Positions 8,252-16,560 of a DNA stretch of 64,000 nucleotides are shown here, in pieces. Position numbers and translations under genes: made by a program. The stretch is taken from assembly GCF_013009345.1 (NCBI RefSeq), contig NZ_JABELE010000006.1, forward strand, positions 124,001-188,000. The letters are read 5' to 3'. Source of the DNA: Acinetobacter geminorum (lineage in GTDB: Bacteria; Pseudomonadota; Gammaproteobacteria; Pseudomonadales; Moraxellaceae). Numbering within the stretch: the stretch's first letter is position 1; each line of letters begins with the position of its first letter. Under the pieces are notes generated by a model. The model saw only the letters and a program-made list of their open reading frames with translations, had not been told where the DNA came from and ran no database searches.

Positions 8252-9334
8252 TCAAGCGGGCTCCTGAAGTTCCTTGTTATAACTTATGCTTTGCATTTCC
8301 TGTAATCGTGAATAGGTTCTTTGAAATTCAAATTTAAGCCTCTCGCCTTTATATAATTGATTTAATGGTTGTGAAGCAGCAAAGTATAGTTTGATTTTTT
8401 GATCATAAAGTTCATCAATCAAATAAATAAAACGTCTCACGGTATCATAAATTCTATCTGTTAGATCACCAATTCCACTGATTAGAACATAATCATATTG
8501 CGTTGCTATCTCAATGTAATCAGCTGGGCTTCTGGCTTCTCGGCAAAGGTTTTCAAAGTCGAACCAAATCACATTCTTATAGCAAGATTTAACCTCGACT
8601 GATCTATGGTTGATTAAGATGCTCGTCTTGAGTTCTTTCTGGTTATTTGTAAGCCGCTGGTAAACCGAATGAAGCCATTGTTCTGATTCTTCATTTAATG
8701 GAAACCTATAGAAATCATCATTGGCGTTGCTTTCTTTTATGGTTCTATAATCGAGTTGATTACCGATCTTCAAGACGGTGCAATTCTTATTGATATGATC
8801 TATGGTCTCTAAAAATCTATCGCGATTTAAACCATCTTTATAAAGATCTTCCGGATCAATATTCGAGGTAGCAACCAATATCACTTTCTTTGAAAATAGC
8901 AGATTAAATAGATTTGAAAGTATCATTGCGTCGGCAACATTTGATACAAAAAACTCATCAAAGCAAATGAGCTTATAGTTGCTTGCTATGTCATTAGCAA
9001 TTAGCTTTAAAGGATCTTTATTTCCCCGATAGGCAATAAGCTGCTTGTGAACATCTTTTAAAAAATGATGAAAATGCACTCTCATTTTCTTTTTAAAATT
9101 AAGAGAGTTATAGAATAAATCCATAATCCATGTCTTGCCTGTTCCTACACTCCCCCACATATATAAACCTTTAATCTGGGGACTAAAGAAATGATTAGAC
9201 TGGTTTTCAATTTTATTCCAAATCTCATTTAATTTTTCAATAGCTTGTCGCTGAGATGGATCTGCAAGAACAACACCATTATTAATCATAGAGTTATATA
9301 TATCGAGTGGACTTTGACCCTCATGCTTAAGCAT
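8252..9334 (-). CDS. AFG1/ZapE-like AAA ATPase
   Basis: About 360 residues with Walker A GSVGTGKT near residue 61-68, Walker B LICFDEF near 122-128, and the family's ATSNIDPEDLYKDGLNR segment after it. AFG1/ZapE proteins are AAA ATPases linked to cell-division modulation or membrane-protein quality control; most genomes have one housekeeping copy, so this may be a cluster-specific paralogue. I prefer the ATG at 9334 because AGGGA is well spaced before it; an in-frame ATG at 9340 exists. The start overlaps the end of the LysR gene, implying translational coupling of regulator and ATPase. Its role in the cluster is unknown. Confidence 0.8.
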   Translation of the reverse strand: MLKHEGQSPLDIYNSMINNGVVLADPSQRQAIEKLNEIWNKIENQSNHFFSPQIKGLYMWGSVGTGKTWIMDLFYNSLNFKKKMRVHFHHFLKDVHKQLIAYRGNKDPLKLIANDIASNYKLICFDEFFVSNVADAMILSNLFNLLFSKKVILVATSNIDPEDLYKDGLNRDRFLETIDHINKNCTVLKIGNQLDYRTIKESNANDDFYRFPLNEESEQWLHSVYQRLTNNQKELKTSILINHRSVEVKSCYKNVIWFDFENLCREARSPADYIEIATQYDYVLISGIGDLTDRIYDTVRRFIYLIDELYDQKIKLYFAASQPLNQLYKGERLKFEFQRTYSRLQEMQSISYNKELQEPA

Positions 9335-10229
9335 CTTCATTCCCTACAGTAGCCAAGATTGTTGTTGAGTGCTTAATAATAATATCATTCATTATTGAAA
9401 CTGCTGGAGAAAGATAAGAAAGCTGATGCCAGTATAATGGAATCTTAATTCTATATTCTTTTGAAATTTCTTTTATGCCCTGATTCGATAAATCCTGATT
9501 CATTTTGCATATAGGTATTATTCCGTAGCCCATATCACAAGCAAGTCCAGAAATATAAGAGTCAGTTGAAGGAATAATATGAAAAGGAATCATTGATTTT
9601 TTTAGTGCGAAGTTAGATTCTAAAAAATCGAAATATACTCTTTCATTTTCATTAAATAAGACTAAAGGAGCTAAACGCAGACTCTCTCTATTAATTCCAT
9701 TTTTAAACCATTTATTAATAAAATTCTCTGAGGCAACTAGGCAATAAACCATATTCCCTAAATATACACTTGTACAACCTCTAATGATCTCAGACTCGGA
9801 AGTAATGCAGGCCTGAACCTCTCCTCTTTTTAAGAGTTCAATGGTATTACAAAGCGTATCAATCTTTACGTCTATTGTAATAGCCTCAGACAGACAGTAC
9901 TTGGCTAATATAGGGAAAAGTAATGACTCAAATGTACCAATACTCGCAGCAATGGGTAACGGCTTAAATTTATTATTATCGATGACCGATTTTAAAAAAA
10001 CATTCTCTAATAAAGACACTCGTTGAAGATAAGCAAATAACTCAGCTCCAAATGGTGTTGGTTTACATGGTCTTTCTCTCACTAATAATACATTTCCTAA
10101 TCTTTCCTCTAGTAATCGAACTCTTTGAGAAATCGCTGACTGAGATAAACATAATTTTTTACCAGCTTTTTCGAAACTTCCTGTTTCAACGACGGCCGAA
10201 AAGGCGTCGCATTTAGTTTTGTCTAGCAT
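9327..10229 (-). CDS. LysR-family regulator resembling ArgP/LysG
   Basis: A 300-residue LysR protein. The N-terminal winged helix-turn-helix reads FEKAGKKLCLSQSAISQRVR. The segment LLVRERPCKPTPFG and the C-terminal IPLYWHQLSYLSPA follow the ArgP/IciA/LysG subfamily pattern, whose members sense lysine or arginine and control amino-acid exporters. That supports, without proving, a basic amino acid as the effector of the neighbouring cluster. It is transcribed with the AFG1-like ATPase, which starts inside its 3' end. The ATG has no clear ribosome-binding site. Upstream lies an empty AT-rich spacer. Confidence 0.85.
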   Translation of the reverse strand: MLDKTKCDAFSAVVETGSFEKAGKKLCLSQSAISQRVRLLEERLGNVLLVRERPCKPTPFGAELFAYLQRVSLLENVFLKSVIDNNKFKPLPIAASIGTFESLLFPILAKYCLSEAITIDVKIDTLCNTIELLKRGEVQACITSESEIIRGCTSVYLGNMVYCLVASENFINKWFKNGINRESLRLAPLVLFNENERVYFDFLESNFALKKSMIPFHIIPSTDSYISGLACDMGYGIIPICKMNQDLSNQGIKEISKEYRIKIPLYWHQLSYLSPAVSIMNDIIIKHSTTILATVGNEDA

Positions 10230-10687
10230 TTTTAAATGTTATCTATATTAATTAAAGTTATATTTCTTAATCATAGTAATGGGTATGGCAATACGAAATA
10301 CTACAATTGTATTACTTCTGCTAAATAATCATTATTTATTTTAATTAAATGAGTAACACACATGCGATTAATTAGTAAAACTAATAAAATCCTAATTAAA
10401 TTCAATATTAATTAAAGTGCAGTACCTAACTCCCAAACTGGTAGTGCGTTAAGCTGATAAGTTTAAGTATTTTCGAAGAAAAGCGACAATTGAAATTATT
10501 TCAAACAAAAGCCATCTCAGTGGGCAGAATGAGTAGTTGAAGCTGGCTTTGTTTCAGTAATATTTACAAGACAAACTTACTGCAAGCTCAATAGATGAGT
10601 TTGCAGTAAATCTAAAAATAAAATACCAGCCCTCTTTTACATCTATCTTTCAACTCAACAGGAAGGTAAAACCTCTTTTAAATAAAA
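10230..10687. other. AT-rich intergenic stretch, no gene seen
   Basis: About 460 bases upstream of the ArgP-like gene and downstream of the two orphan membrane genes. I see no open frame with a ribosome-binding site and no clear terminator. It may hold the LysR promoter. It separates the biosynthetic-looking cluster from the variable block. Confidence 0.55.
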
Positions 10688-11263
10688 TTAGGTTTCTTTC
10701 TTATACTTAATTAATTTTAAAAGTAATATTGAAACAACTACCACTAGCCAAATTAAAATTAAATACCTCATCAATAAGGTGGGGAACATAACCCAATTCC
10801 ACCAAGAAGCAATCTTTTCTTCACTTGTTGAAAAAATAATTACACTACCTTTTTCATCTTCAAAGCGAACACTGCTAGCTACAATTTTATTACCATTAGG
10901 AAATATTGAAGGATAAGGCAAAAAACTTCCTTCTAAATTAAGTAATTTTCTAGGCTTATATAATTCACAAAATGAACCACTCTCATTTCTAAAATATGCA
11001 CAATTAATAAAAAAAATTTTATTGCCTCTTTTTATTATCAGTGATGTCATACGCCCATGTTTAATATAAAATTCAGGTTCATAAACAACAAAAACCTCTT
11101 TTTTAGGAGTGAAAACTATACTTGGGTTAAGAGCACAAAGTAGTACGATTAGACAAAAACTTAAGGAAAGGACAAGAACAAAATTTTTATAAATATACGA
11201 ATGTAATGAAAAAAATGGATCAACCACCTCAGTAGAGATCCACATTTTAAGTTTATAAATCAC
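10688..11263 (-). CDS. Two-span membrane protein of unknown function
   Basis: A 191-residue protein with a hydrophobic segment at about 28-48, a hydrophilic central domain of about 110 residues containing two cysteines (INCAYF, SFCELY) that could form a disulfide, and a second membrane span at about 162-184 ending in KYKKET. This predicts a periplasmic loop between two spans. I recognise no family. It lies 9 bases after another small membrane-protein gene on the same strand, so they probably form an operon. Both are AT-rich and resemble accessory-island cargo. Confidence 0.6.
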   Translation of the reverse strand: MIYKLKMWISTEVVDPFFSLHSYIYKNFVLVLSLSFCLIVLLCALNPSIVFTPKKEVFVVYEPEFYIKHGRMTSLIIKRGNKIFFINCAYFRNESGSFCELYKPRKLLNLEGSFLPYPSIFPNGNKIVASSVRFEDEKGSVIIFSTSEEKIASWWNWVMFPTLLMRYLILIWLVVVVSILLLKLIKYKKET

Positions 11264-11272
11264 AACTATCCC

Positions 11273-11557
11273 CTATAAAACAACAATAAAGAACATCACA
11301 GATAAAAGAATCCCTGTTAAAAATGGTATAAACTTCGCTATATTCTTATTTTCCTTAAAAAACTTGCTTATTATAAAAATAAGAAAACAAATTAAATATG
11401 ACACGTTATAATTAAAAGAAGATAAATCATCAATGTAATTTACTCCTTTACTTCTTTTAGCAAGGAGATAAAAAATAAAAATAGAGTAACCCGCCAAACC
11501 TAAGAAAATTGAGGTAAATGCGCTTACCTCTGCTTTACTCATAATTTCATCTTTCAT
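11273..11557 (-). CDS. Small three-span membrane protein of unknown function
   Basis: A 94-residue protein with three hydrophobic segments (about 12-34, 50-66, 75-94). GGGGAA precedes the ATG at 11557; a second ATG five codons in is possible. It sits upstream of the 191-residue membrane protein with a 9-base gap and is probably co-transcribed. No family recognised. Confidence 0.55.
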   Translation of the reverse strand: MKDEIMSKAEVSAFTSIFLGLAGYSIFIFYLLAKRSKGVNYIDDLSSFNYNVSYLICFLIFIISKFFKENKNIAKFIPFLTGILLSVMFFIVVL

Positions 11558-11626
11558 AATTTCCCCAATAAAATATAATTATTTAATAAAATAAAAAATG
11601 CTATTTTATAGCAAAATTAATAATTT

Positions 11627-12225
11627 TTAATATAGCTCTAAATAACCAAATACAGCCTTTTCAACTCGTTGTTGTAAATTTCTTAAATCACTTTCCCCTG
11701 CTATACCTGCCGCATTAATCATTCCTTTACTTAACGCAATCACATCTTGTGCGGCTGTCTGAGCATGTGAAGTGCCAGAACACATAAACAAGTCAGAAAT
11801 TATGGTTTCAAGCTCGTGTTGATGCTCACTTTCCTCAATGTCTTTTCCAATCAGTTCAGAAGCAAATTCTAGAGTTCGTGCCAATTGCGGACGGCTCAAT
11901 TGATGTTGCACAGCAGTTTGGATGATGAGTTTTAGTTTATCTTTTAAGTCTGCGGCATCACTTTGCTGTATGGCTTCAACAATACGACTTGAAAGTTAGT
12001 GCGCTCACGTCGAATTAACTCAACGATTAAAGCATCTTTAGATGGAAAATATTGATATAGGCTACCAATGCTTACGCCAGCAAGCTCAGCCACAGCATTT
12101 GTGTTAAATCCAGCAAAGCCTAAAGACTCTAAAATGCGAGCAGCGGCCTCTAAAATAGCTTCAAAGGTAGCCACTGAGCGTGCTTGACGCGGGCGTTTTC
12201 GTGGGTCTGGGAGGGTTTCTGACAT
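11627..12225 (-). pseudogene. TetR/AcrR-family regulator broken by a 1-base frameshift
   Basis: The N-terminal frame (12225-11944) has a complete TetR helix-turn-helix (FNTNAVAELAGVSIGSLYQYF). After RRERTNFQ it runs into an unrelated tail and a stop. The adjacent frame, from about 11990 down to 11627, continues with a normal TetR ligand domain (SRIVEAIQQSDAADLK... to GYLELY). Restoring one A/T pair near 11988-11993 gives a roughly 199-residue protein of usual size. Either the gene is inactivated or there is a sequencing error. It is divergent from the darcynin gene, whose promoter it probably controls. Confidence 0.82.
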
Positions 12226-12249
12226 GGGCCGAAATGCGAGTATTTAATG

Positions 12250-12263
12250 TGAGTAATCACTCA
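12250..12263. promoter_or_regulatory. Candidate TetR operator
   Basis: TGAGTAATCACTCA has 5-bp symmetric arms TGAGT/ACTCA and lies between the divergent TetR pseudogene and the darcynin gene. Related TGAGT half-sites follow. Such palindromes are typical TetR-family operators. Assignment to this regulator is inferred from position. Confidence 0.45.
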
Positions 12264-12346
12264 TATACTGACTGAGTCATATTGATCTGACAAGTAAATG
12301 CTGTCTTTTCAGTTGAACTACAACTCAGCCCAGTCATGGAGTGGTT

Positions 12347-12676
12347 ATGTCTAGAACCTATACTTTTTTTATTCATTTAAGAGCATTACCTGCTTGGTTG
12401 ACTTTAGCTCGTGAAAAGCGGGCTGAGTTTAGTGCACAAAAACTTGAACCTATTTTTGCGAAGTACCCAACTGTAAAAGTTCGGTGGTATGACGTTGAAG
12501 CGTTTAGCACTAAAGCCAGTGATATTGCTGTGTTTGAGACGACATCTTTGCAAGATTATTATTTTGTAATTGATGCGATTCGAGACTCTGAGTTTTGTAC
12601 AGTACCCTACTTTGAGTTTGTAGAGATTATTCCAGCAATTGAAGATGGGTATGTGGAGTATAAAAGTTCTTTATAA
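12347..12676 (+). CDS. Darcynin-family protein, intact copy
   Basis: A 109-residue protein beginning MSRTYTFFIHLRALPAWLTL. It resembles the darcynin family known mostly from Acinetobacter, which has no established function; the compact alpha/beta pattern with PYFEFVEIIPAIEDGY suggests a ferredoxin-like barrel. I chose the ATG at 12347 because GGAG ends five bases before it; a GTG six bases upstream is in frame. The divergent TetR gene is the likely regulator. A second, damaged copy lies 1.1 kb downstream with only six amino-acid differences over the shared part. Confidence 0.75.
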   Translation: MSRTYTFFIHLRALPAWLTLAREKRAEFSAQKLEPIFAKYPTVKVRWYDVEAFSTKASDIAVFETTSLQDYYFVIDAIRDSEFCTVPYFEFVEIIPAIEDGYVEYKSSL

Positions 12677-12851
12677 ACTCTATTAGTCTAATTAATTAAA
12701 AACAGATATTACATATCAATTTCAAACAATTACAATAAATTTTTAAAATTTGTAAGAACATATAAAATTAAATCTACTAAAAATAAAAAAATATTCAAAA
12801 AACAACACCATTACCACTTCAGGGTCATGGTGTTATTACAAATAATCTATT

Positions 12852-13454
12852 TTACTTAAACCAATTTAAAATCCATGTTTTAATATTATTGAAAGTACTA
12901 ACAATAGAATCCCAAGCACCTTTTATCCATACAATAATATCTGAAACAATTTTAACAATATAATCAACCAACCTAGTAAATAAATCATTAATTAAATCAC
13001 TAATTTTTTGTGCTGCAACGATGATAAGGTTTTGAGCTACAGGAAAAGTATTACCAATCTTTTCTGCTTCTGCAAAAATCTTCTCAATATTATCATTTGC
13101 TTTCTTCTTAGCATCCTCTTTAATTTTATTCAGTTTATCTTTAAATTTTGAGTGTGAACTATCAGAATTACCACTATCTTTCAGCTCTTTAGCAGATTTT
13201 TTTAATTCTTCTTCGATAGTTGAAGCAGTATTTGTAGACAAATCCTTTGCTTGATTTTGTAAATCATTCAATTTACTTTGAACAGAATTATCTGCTAATT
13301 CACTATCATCAGCGACCAGATACTTATTTGTTGCCTCCATTAAACCTAAAGAATCTTCAACCAAATTAGGATAATATGGTATTGCCACACCATTATTAAT
13401 ATTATTTTGGTAGTGCTTTTTCATTTCACTTAGAACATTAACGAAGTTTGTCAT
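12852..13454 (-). CDS. AT-rich hypothetical protein with coiled coil and amphipathic C-terminus
   Basis: A 200-residue protein of unknown family. Residues 50-130 are Lys/Glu/Asp/Ser-rich and probably a coiled coil or disordered (NDLQNQAKDLS, KSAKELKDSG, KDKLNKIKEDAKKK). From about 140 a run of hydrophobic-amphipathic helix contains SDLINDLFTRLVDYIV and repeated Trp (IVWIKGAWDSIV, IKTWILNWFK). The end could be membrane-active. No cleavable signal peptide is apparent. It sits alone between the two darcynin copies with much lower GC than its neighbours, suggesting recent acquisition. A toxin or surface role is only a guess. Confidence 0.5.
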   Translation of the reverse strand: MTNFVNVLSEMKKHYQNNINNGVAIPYYPNLVEDSLGLMEATNKYLVADDSELADNSVQSKLNDLQNQAKDLSTNTASTIEEELKKSAKELKDSGNSDSSHSKFKDKLNKIKEDAKKKANDNIEKIFAEAEKIGNTFPVAQNLIIVAAQKISDLINDLFTRLVDYIVKIVSDIIVWIKGAWDSIVSTFNNIKTWILNWFK

Positions 13455-13812
13455 ATATTATTCCTATAATACTTTTTTAATAATTAGTAAGATATTTATT
13501 ATGATTAGATTTTTTTAAACTTTATCATTATGATTAGTATAAAATAATTCTCATCACAATATAAAATAGATTAACATAGCAAATCTATAAGTAAATATCT
13601 CACTCCACACTAATTACAAATAAAAAACAATAAAATTATTATTAAATTAAAATTAAAAATTATTTAAAAAAATCACAAAAGCGCTTAAAAAAACTACATT
13701 TTAATTAATTATTTTAAATATTAAAATAATCTAAATAATATTGTTAGCAGAAGTATTTCATAAATGTTTTAATGCGAACTGTCACCTCTAAAATATCCTC
13801 AAATTATACCCT
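13455..13812. other. Very AT-rich intergenic stretch
   Basis: About 350 bases of A/T runs upstream of the hypothetical gene. I see no open frame with a ribosome-binding site and no clear operator. It presumably holds that gene's promoter and the left edge of the second darcynin repeat. Confidence 0.55.
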
Positions 13813-14135
13813 GAACCTATACTTTTTTTATTCATTTAAGAGCTTTGCCTGCTTGGTTGGCTTTAGCTCGTGAAAAGCGAGCTGAGTTTAGTACACAAAA
13901 GCTTGGACCTATTTTTGAGAAGTACCCGACTGTAAAAGTTCGGTGGTATGACGTTGAAGCGTTTAGCACTAAAGCGAGTGATATTGCTGTGTTTGAGACG
14001 TCATCTCTGCAAGATTATTATTTTGTGATTGATGCGATTCGAGACTCTGAATTTTGTACAGTGCCCTACTTTGAGTTTGTAGAGATTATACCTGCAATTG
14101 AAGATGGGTATGTGGAATATGAAAGTTCTTTATAA
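13813..14135 (+). pseudogene. Darcynin-family gene, second copy lacking its start
   Basis: The homology to the intact copy begins at codon 4. The codon in place of Arg3 is TGA (13812-13814), so translation cannot enter from upstream. The first usable in-frame start is a TTG at 13845, which would drop the first beta strand (TYTFFIHL) and has no convincing ribosome-binding site. The rest of the frame is intact, with six substitutions, so decay is recent. I consider it a non-functional partial duplicate. Confidence 0.75.
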
Positions 14136-14235
14136 AAGTTTTGGTTCCCCTTAATCAGGTCTTAGGTTGTTCTATGGACATAGCCAAATTACTGATTTTT
14201 ATATATGATTAAAAAAATTCAACACTTTTTTATAC

Positions 14236-15534
14236 ATGAATACTAAAAAGAAAGGCGATGCTTTTGAAAATTTTGTTTTTAACTACATTTCAGCTCTAAT
14301 CCAAAAAGGTTATATGGGGCTTAATCCAAGTCACACTAAAATTTACAAGCAGAAAAAATATTATTCAAAAGATCGAGAGGATTACATTATCTTCGACGTA
14401 GCTATTGAAGTTTACTTATTTGATCAACCAACCCCCTACATTACTATGCTGATTGAATGTAAAAATTATTCAAACAATGTTCCTGTTGATGATATTGAAG
14501 AATTTTCTGCTAAAGTTTCGCAAGTTGGGTTACATAATATTATAGCTATTTTCATTACCACACACGGCTTCCAAAAAAGCGCATTAAATGTTGCAAAAAA
14601 TAGAAAAATTGGCCTTTGGCGAATCACAAATACTCAAGAAAAACATGAAGTTATTCTTAATCGAACCATTAATAGAATAAAGAATAACGATGAAATCATA
14701 AGTAATGCACTCACTTCAGAAAATTTCCAAGATATTTCTGCTACGAATATCTTTATTCAGACACCACTACGCTTTACAAGCATTCCAAAAGATTTAATTT
14801 ATGATTTCCTTTCTTTGCAGAAAGATGTATCTCCAAAAGAATTTTTCACACAACACCGTGTAAATTCATACTCTAAAACTATCCCTTATAAATCTAAAAA
14901 AGAGTTAAGTATCCTTGCAGAAAACTTATTTGATAAATTTTATAAAAACGATGAGATAGATTTAAATGAAATAATAAATACTCTAGGTTATAAACTTATT
15001 GAGATTGATACTCCCGAACACCCCAATATTATTGGTAAGCTAGAAACTAAATTAAAAACTATTACTATTTTCGGAACTACCTTCTTTTCTCAACATCAGA
15101 TTAATTTTGCAAAAGCACATGAAATAGCACATATTTTTCTTAACCATAGCAAATATATAATTTCAGAGAACTTTTCACCAGCTATGGAATCTCACTCTAT
15201 AGATATAGAAATTACCAAAAATATTGATCGACTAGAATTTCAAGCAAATTATTTTGCAGGTTGCTTACTACTGCCTGAAAATCGATTAAAAGCAACTTTA
15301 AACTATTATTTACAACATTACGGCATCAGAAATAGAGGATTCTCACCACTCTACATTGATTCACAACCATGTAATTTTGAAAATTATAGAAGAATCATTT
15401 TACCTTTGACTGAAATTTTTAACGTTTCCCAAGAAACGATGAAAATTAGACTAACAGAATTAGCTTTAGCTCAATTTGCTTTTCAACCTACTTCTACCAA
15501 TAAGGTAAAGAGGTCATATATAGATCGGTTCTAG
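14236..15534 (+). CDS. Restriction-endonuclease-like domain fused to ImmA/IrrE metallopeptidase
   Basis: A 432-residue two-domain protein. Residues 1-140 look like an Mrr-type PD-(D/E)xK nuclease: KKGDAFENFVFNYI at the start, then the catalytic pattern D54 (FDVAIEV) and E74-x-K76 (IECKNY). Residues about 220-432 hold an ImmA/IrrE-type zinc peptidase with HEIAH at 295-299 and a C-terminal helical part (FQANYFAGCLLLPE) typical of that family. ImmA peptidases cleave phage or mobile-element repressors; Mrr-like domains cut DNA. The combination suggests a stress- or phage-responsive defence protein. No Shine-Dalgarno sequence precedes the ATG. It converges with, and overlaps by 4 bases, a TetR gene. 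Confidence 0.8.
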   Translation: MNTKKKGDAFENFVFNYISALIQKGYMGLNPSHTKIYKQKKYYSKDREDYIIFDVAIEVYLFDQPTPYITMLIECKNYSNNVPVDDIEEFSAKVSQVGLHNIIAIFITTHGFQKSALNVAKNRKIGLWRITNTQEKHEVILNRTINRIKNNDEIISNALTSENFQDISATNIFIQTPLRFTSIPKDLIYDFLSLQKDVSPKEFFTQHRVNSYSKTIPYKSKKELSILAENLFDKFYKNDEIDLNEIINTLGYKLIEIDTPEHPNIIGKLETKLKTITIFGTTFFSQHQINFAKAHEIAHIFLNHSKYIISENFSPAMESHSIDIEITKNIDRLEFQANYFAGCLLLPENRLKATLNYYLQHYGIRNRGFSPLYIDSQPCNFENYRRIILPLTEIFNVSQETMKIRLTELALAQFAFQPTSTNKVKRSYIDRF

Positions 15535-16082
15535 GCCCTCCCCCAAAACCGCTCCAATACCACATCCCGTTCATTCAAACTGTTAGAGCTTAAAAGCTGT
15601 AGCATCAAGCCATCAATTAGGTTTAAAACCATGTTGGCATCGGGTTTGAGTTTGTTGGTTTCCAGACTAAAGACTAGATCAAAAATTTCTTTAAGTAGCC
15701 ATTTTCTATATTCAATCGCCATGCGGTAAGCCCTTGGATAAAGCAGTTTTAATTCAAAAATGGCTTTAAACAAAAGATGGTAAAGACTATTCACATCGAC
15801 ATGTAAGCGGACAATTTCTTTGAGTTTATCGGCTGCGGTTGGGTAGCGGTGTGAATAGACAATTGCCAGCACTTCTTCTTTGAGTCGACTTTTTTGAAAG
15901 ATTAAACACATTTCAACAAGGCGTTCTTTCGAGTGAAAGTAGTTATAAAACGTCGCTTTTTGAATTTTGGATTTTTTGATAATGAGATCTACGCCTGCAC
16001 TATGAAATCCATGCGTGGTAAAGAGTTGGATGGCGGTTTGAACAACCTGTAATTTTTTGGAAGATATTTCTAAAGTTGGCAT
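15531..16082 (-). CDS. TetR/AcrR-family transcriptional regulator
   Basis: I place the start at the ATG at 16082 (183 aa, MPTLEISSKKLQVVQTAIQL). The frame extends 35 codons upstream, but that part (CCAFFSPKKGTG...) does not look like TetR sequence. The N-terminal helix-turn-helix is FHSAGVDLIIKKSKIQKATFYNYF. The C-terminal ligand domain ends near VVLERFWGRA. The target is unknown; no exporter or enzyme adjoins it. It converges with the nuclease/peptidase gene. Confidence 0.85.
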   Translation of the reverse strand: MPTLEISSKKLQVVQTAIQLFTTHGFHSAGVDLIIKKSKIQKATFYNYFHSKERLVEMCLIFQKSRLKEEVLAIVYSHRYPTAADKLKEIVRLHVDVNSLYHLLFKAIFELKLLYPRAYRMAIEYRKWLLKEIFDLVFSLETNKLKPDANMVLNLIDGLMLQLLSSNSLNERDVVLERFWGRA

Positions 16083-16330
16083 AGTTTTACCGTTATAAAT
16101 TCTTGTTGTTTCTAAATGAGATAAAAAGCCTGTGCCCTTTTTGGGAGAAAAAAAGGCACAGCAAAGCCGTAAGACGGTGCTTGGCACATCTCAAGTTTTG
16201 TTTTGCTAAGTTTTAAGTAAAAATGACGAAGGCCTGAAAACCTTATGGCGTTCAAGCTGCTTTAAATTTTTAAGTTGTGTCGTTATAACTTTTGGCAGCC
16301 GCTGCCAAGAAATAATGGATGTGCATAGCC

Positions 16331-16560
16331 AACTCCTGATTTTGGGAGTTCTGCCAAAGCATTCATTTGGAATTATGGTGGCAGAACGAAAGAGGGTTGA
16401 CAGACTGGCTTCGAGAACCCAGCACGCACAAAGGCGTCCCCCTTCCGTCCTACCGCTACAAAAAGGGAGACGAGTGGGTCTACATCAAAAAAACGTGTTT
16501 TTTCAATGTTCTCAAAGATCAGCCTGTCAAAGCCGGCTGGCAATGTGGCCAGCACGCAAA
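16331..16560 (+). ncRNA. C4-like antisense RNA region
   Basis: The region is GC-richer than its surroundings and full of pairing: AACTCC/GGAGTT (16331-16336, 16345-16350), the competing GTTCTGCC/GGCAGAAC (16348-16355, 16380-16387), and GGGTT/AACCC (16394-16398, 16416-16420). TTGACAG (16397-16403) is complementary to CTGTCAA (16524-16530), and CCAGCACGCA occurs twice (16419, 16549). This pattern recalls the C4 antisense RNAs of phages P1, P4 and P7, of which Acinetobacter genomes carry many copies as small RNAs. Overlapping open frames here are probably not genes. Ends are approximate. Confidence 0.5.

Larger units (their letters stand above)
12354..14135 (+). repeat. Direct duplication of the darcynin gene flanking a 1.1-kb insert
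   Basis: Bases 12354-12676 and 13813-14135 are near-identical direct repeats of 323 bases each. The first begins inside codon 3 of the intact gene and both end at the stop codon. Between them lie 1136 AT-rich bases holding one leftward ORF. The repeat junction gives the second copy no start codon, promoter or operator. Confidence 0.85.

Noticed and set aside
16131..16160. GTGCC/GGCAC inverted repeat as a terminator
   Set aside because: It lies in the leader of the TetR gene, with no gene ending nearby for it to serve.
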